Source of the DNA: Prolixibacteraceae bacterium
GTDB taxonomy: Bacteria > Bacteroidota > Bacteroidia > Bacteroidales > Prolixibacteraceae
Reading direction: 5' to 3'
Assembly: GCA_019163175.1 (NCBI GenBank)
Contig: JAFLKN010000003.1
Coordinates: 186,001 to 250,000 of the forward strand
Length of the DNA: 64,000 nt
Shown: positions 60,606 to 64,000 of the stretch, one piece after another
Numbering within the stretch: position 1 is the first letter of the stretch
Layout of the letters: the number at the start of each line of letters is the position of its first letter
Program-made: the position numbers and the translations under genes
The notes under the pieces: model-generated
What the model saw: the letters and a program-made list of their open reading frames with translations, nothing else
Told to the model about the DNA's origin: nothing
Databases searched by the model: none

Positions 60606-63600
60606 ATGAAAAAAATCGCGTTATTACTTGCATTCTTTGCAATTGGTTTGCAGGTCCTTTTGGCCCAAACCAAGGAGATCTCAGGCAAGGTAACCTCCGC
60701 TGATGATGGAGGTGCTATCCCTGGAGTTTCTGTGTCTGTGAAAGGAACGACATTAGGAACTATCACCGATATGGAGGGTATGTTCAGATTGAAAGTTCCA
60801 CAAGATGCCAAAACACTGATGTTTACATTTGTGGGTATGACAACTCAGGAAGTTGTTATCGGTGGCCAAACAACAATTAACGTTAAGTTGGCTTCTGAAA
60901 ACATTTCTGTTGATGAAGTAGTTGTTACTGCTATGGGTATCAAAAGAAAACCCAAAGAAATGGGGGTTGCTACTGCTAAAGTTGAAAACGAGCAGTTGAC
61001 TGCCGCCGGAGTTTCAAACGTTACTAACGGGTTGACCGGTAAAGTATCAGGTTTGCAAATTAACACCATTAATAACGGTGTAAATCCTGATGCAAAAATT
61101 ACCCTCCGCGGTAACCGTCACTTTTTGGCCAGTAACCAGGCTTTGGTAGTTTTAGACGGAGTTCCGGTAAGTGCAACTTACCTTAATTCTATCAACCCCA
61201 ATGATATTGCCAATGTTAACATCCTGAAAGGTGCTTCTGCTGCCGCTTTGTACGGTAACGATGCTTCAAACGGGGTATTAATTATTACAACCAAAAGAGG
61301 CGAAAAAGGGAAAATGACTGTTAAAATTAGTAACATCACTACTTTTGAAAGTGTTTCGTATTTGCCAAATCTTCAAAAACGTTTTGGTGCCGGATCAAGC
61401 GAAACCACTTCGAATTCAGATCCAAACTACACCATGTGGATTGGACCAGACCGGAATACAGACCCCTATACCTCATACGAAAACCAGAACTTTGGTCCTG
61501 AATACAACGGACAAATGGTTATCTTAGGTGGAAAACTAGTTGATGGAAGTTATCAGATGGTACCTTATACCGGAATGGATAACAAAAGAGATTTCTTCAA
61601 TACCGGAGTTTCTATCCAAAATGATATTTCAATCAGCAGTGGTGACGAAAATGGCAATTTCTATTTGTCAGCTCAAGATGTAAGAACTACGGGTACAATC
61701 CCTGATGATACCAACAGCAGATCTGGTATTAGAATGGCCGCAGCTAAAAAATATGGAAAATTCTCGGCTGATTATACACTGAGCTTTTCTCAGACAAATA
61801 CCAGCACTTCCGGTGGTGATATGAACCAGAACCGTCCGGTTTACTGGAATGTTTTGAATACACCTGCTCACGTTCCAATTACAGCTTACAAAGATCTTGA
61901 AAACAATCCATTTGCTACACTTGATGGATATTTCAATGCTTACTATCCAAACCCATACTGGCAAATTAAACATGCACGTAACAATGATAAACGTAACGAC
62001 ATTTTAGGTTCGGTACTACTAGCATTCAAACCTGTTGAGTGGATGGAAATTTCAAACCGTTCGGGTGTAACCTATAAAACGAATATCGGCCATAGTTACA
62101 AAGATGAGGCTATCTACAATAGCTACTCAGCATCTGACCCCTGGAGCCAGGGTCATATGGGGGTTTCTGCACCTTACGCCGGAAACTCAAGTGATCTTAT
62201 GGATCAGTCATTCATTCTTACCAACGACCTTTTAGCTACATTCGATAAATCTTTTGGTGATATTTCATTGAAAGGAATTCTTGGAACTTCTATTTATTCT
62301 GAAAAATATGAGGTTATCCTAGATGCAGCAAGCGCATTAGTTATACCTGGTTTTTACAACATTAGTAACCGTGTTGGTGAACCTGCTGTAGGTCAAGGAA
62401 CTTCAGAACGTAACTCAATTGGAGCATTTGCTGATGCAACCGTTGGATACAAAGGTTATGCATTCCTGCATTTCTCTGGTCGTAACGACTGGGATTCAAG
62501 ATTAACTAAAAATAATCGTTCTTTCTTCTATCCAGCAGTTGATGCCAGTGTGATTCTTTCTGATATGTTTCCTTCGTTGGTAAGCAACCCAGTACTTTCA
62601 TTCCTGAAAGTAAGAGGAGGTTGGTCACAAACCGGACAAATTGCATTAGCTAACTGGTATGGAACATTACCTTCATACCCTGCAGCAGGAGGTTTCCCTT
62701 ATGGTAGTAATGCCGGTTTTGCGTTGAGTACACAATTAAGTAACCCATTATTAAAACCAGAACAAACCGTTGAAATTGAAGCTGGTTTTGAAGTAAGCTT
62801 TCTTAAAAACAGAATTCATTTGGAAGCCAATGCATACAAAACGAATACTTTAGACCAAACTATTCCTGCAACCATTTCGGCCTCAACCGGATTCTTTTCT
62901 GCGTTAATTAATGCAGGTGAATTGGAAAATAAAGGTATTGAAGTTGACCTGAAATTTACTCCTATTATCGCACTCGGAGGATTTAAATGGAATGGAGGTC
63001 TCAACTATTCATATCTGACTTCAAAAGTACTATCGATATCTGAAGGATTAGATGAAATTCCAATTGCTGAATCATCTTACATTACTGTTGGTGAACAGTT
63101 CCCAAATATTAAAGTTACCGATGTTAAAAGAGATCCTAATGGCAACATCATCGTTGACAAAAACAGCGGACTTCCTTCAACAGAACCAGCCTTACAACAA
63201 GTTGGACATGGTAACCCAAATCACATTTTAGGTATCAATACCGATTTCGAATACAAAGGATTTAGATTATCAGCTGTTGCAGAATATCGTGGTGGCCACG
63301 TTATCAACAACCGTGTTGGTAATGCACTCGACTTTACTGGTATTTCAGAACATTCAGCGTTGAACGGCCGTCAGTCATTCATTATTCCTGGTTCAGTAAT
63401 CGAAACATCACCTGGCGTTTATACCCCAAACACTACCGCTTTGGTTCGTGAGGCATCACGCCAGTTCTGGGTAAACTCATCTTACCACACAACTGACCGC
63501 GGCTATGTAACAAGCGCTGCTGCCTGGAAATTAAGAGAAGTTGCTCTAACTTATGATGTTCCTGTAAGTACGCTTTTTGGCGGGAAAGTTATTAAAATGG

Positions 63601-63773
63601 CTCAAGTTGGTTTCGTTGGAAGAAACTTATTAATGTTGCGTCCAAAAGCCAATGTGTGGACTGACCCTGAGTTTAACAACTCTGGTGTAACTACAAATGC
63701 TGTTGGTTTTACAACAGAGAACCAGACACCTCCTACCAGAACTTATGGTTTTAGCGTAAAACTCACTTTCTAA
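60606..63773 (+). CDS. SusC/RagA TonB-dependent outer-membrane transporter without STN domain
   Basis: The 1055-residue protein has a signal peptide (ends near QVLLAQ), then directly a carboxypeptidase-regulatory-like domain (residues ~23-98: EISGKVTSADDGGAIPGVSV), then a TonB-box region VDEVVVTAMGIKRKPKEMG, the plug with ALVVLDGVPVSATY and the signature ILKGASAAALYGNDASNGVL, and a barrel ending in Phe (RTYGFSVKLTF). Because it lacks an STN domain and has no sigma/FecR pair nearby, its control must differ from the first locus; the long structured leader is a candidate. The frame is open to 60576, but the ATG at 60606 starts the signal peptide. The ligand is unknown. Confidence 0.95.
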   Translation: MKKIALLLAFFAIGLQVLLAQTKEISGKVTSADDGGAIPGVSVSVKGTTLGTITDMEGMFRLKVPQDAKTLMFTFVGMTTQEVVIGGQTTINVKLASENISVDEVVVTAMGIKRKPKEMGVATAKVENEQLTAAGVSNVTNGLTGKVSGLQINTINNGVNPDAKITLRGNRHFLASNQALVVLDGVPVSATYLNSINPNDIANVNILKGASAAALYGNDASNGVLIITTKRGEKGKMTVKISNITTFESVSYLPNLQKRFGAGSSETTSNSDPNYTMWIGPDRNTDPYTSYENQNFGPEYNGQMVILGGKLVDGSYQMVPYTGMDNKRDFFNTGVSIQNDISISSGDENGNFYLSAQDVRTTGTIPDDTNSRSGIRMAAAKKYGKFSADYTLSFSQTNTSTSGGDMNQNRPVYWNVLNTPAHVPITAYKDLENNPFATLDGYFNAYYPNPYWQIKHARNNDKRNDILGSVLLAFKPVEWMEISNRSGVTYKTNIGHSYKDEAIYNSYSASDPWSQGHMGVSAPYAGNSSDLMDQSFILTNDLLATFDKSFGDISLKGILGTSIYSEKYEVILDAASALVIPGFYNISNRVGEPAVGQGTSERNSIGAFADATVGYKGYAFLHFSGRNDWDSRLTKNNRSFFYPAVDASVILSDMFPSLVSNPVLSFLKVRGGWSQTGQIALANWYGTLPSYPAAGGFPYGSNAGFALSTQLSNPLLKPEQTVEIEAGFEVSFLKNRIHLEANAYKTNTLDQTIPATISASTGFFSALINAGELENKGIEVDLKFTPIIALGGFKWNGGLNYSYLTSKVLSISEGLDEIPIAESSYITVGEQFPNIKVTDVKRDPNGNIIVDKNSGLPSTEPALQQVGHGNPNHILGINTDFEYKGFRLSAVAEYRGGHVINNRVGNALDFTGISEHSALNGRQSFIIPGSVIETSPGVYTPNTTALVREASRQFWVNSSYHTTDRGYVTSAAAWKLREVALTYDVPVSTLFGGKVIKMAQVGFVGRNLLMLRPKANVWTDPEFNNSGVTTNAVGFTTENQTPPTRTYGFSVKLTF

Positions 63774-63792
63774 AATTTTAATTTTAAACACG

Positions 63793-64000
63793 ATGAATAA
63801 GAAAATATTAACACTGTTACTTTCATTGGCGCTTTTAGGAAGTTCTTGCTCCGAATTTCTCTCTGTAAACGAGGTAAATCCAAACAGCGCTTCTAAAGTT
63901 CCTGCAAAACTACTTTTACCGGCTACGCTGAACAACACAGCGGGTATGATGAATAACCCCAGAAATTTTGAGTTCGTGTATTTATGGCACGGCCTGTGGT
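63793..64000 (+). CDS. SusD/RagB-family lipoprotein (5' part only)
   Basis: The first 69 residues are in the window; the gene runs off the right edge. The start MNKKILTLLLSLALLGSSCS is a lipoprotein signal, with the lipidated cysteine at position 19, followed by EFLSVNEVNPNSASKVPAKL and LLPATLNNTAGMMNNPRNFE. The fLxvNe-type start and location 19 bp after susC make a SusD-family protein (perhaps the SusD/RagB-like group often paired with STN-less SusC) very likely. It should form the lid of the transporter above. Confidence 0.85.
   Translation, partial: MNKKILTLLLSLALLGSSCSEFLSVNEVNPNSASKVPAKLLLPATLNNTAGMMNNPRNFEFVYLWHGLW

Noticed and set aside
1-64000. CRISPR array, tRNA/rRNA genes, insertion sequences, prophage or plasmid genes
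   Set aside because: No regularly spaced direct repeats, no cloverleaf-like stretch, and no transposase, integrase or phage structural motifs were seen on either strand. Short RNA genes without strong sequence marks could be missed by eye.

Overview
The window reads as chromosomal DNA from a member of the Bacteroidota, most likely order Bacteroidales and perhaps a Prolixibacteraceae-like lineage (inference from gene content only). The signs are two SusC/SusD loci, an ECF sigma/FecR pair in front of a SusC with an STN domain, a MurF-alanine racemase fusion, gldB next to nadE, LytS/LytTR signalling, many lipoproteins, and promoters of the TTTG/TAnnTTTG type. I see no tRNA, rRNA, CRISPR array, insertion sequence or phage gene. 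Several coding sequences look longer than they are because TTG or GTG codons lie upstream of the likely ATG; those starts are corrected here.

Left part (1-7.3 kb): an ECF sigma factor overlaps by 4 bp a gene cut by the left edge. That gene seems to encode one protein with a cytoplasmic anti-sigma-like end, one membrane helix and a C-terminal outer-membrane beta-barrel domain. A serpin lipoprotein, a small cysteine-bearing lipoprotein, a secreted M16 peptidase and an AT-rich RDD membrane protein follow.

Housekeeping block (7.5-24.2 kb): a LytS-type kinase with a secreted sensor domain and its LytTR regulator; a biotin carrier and carboxyltransferase pair; tgt-lptG; a glycosyltransferase, ECF sigma factor and rsmG; rpmH with a clear promoter; PASTA protein-rluD; ddl; dnaB; and a secreted protein of uncertain role.

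Polysaccharide utilisation locus (24.4-47.7 kb): ECF sigma, FecR, SusC with STN, SusD, then GH105/88, and a seven-gene run of C69 peptidase, GH30, GH43, GH127, a GH5-like TIM barrel, a YdeI-like protein and an AlkD-like protein. A MORN protein and a GH2 enzyme lie on the minus strand, then a DUF4965/glutaminase-type lipoprotein. The enzyme set fits side-chain removal and backbone cutting of an arabinose- and galactose-rich plant glycan. The peptidase and glutaminase-like proteins suggest that the substrate may be a glycoprotein such as an arabinogalactan protein or extensin (inference).

Right part (47.7-64 kb): phosphofructokinase, a DUF1080 lipoprotein, gldB, a small beta-barrel protein, nadE, a Crp-family regulator, tdk-murF/alr, a very acidic protein, rsmI, a YjjG-type phosphatase, and a second susC (without STN) with the start of its susD. 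That susC has a long leader with three G-runs set in AT-rich inverted repeats.
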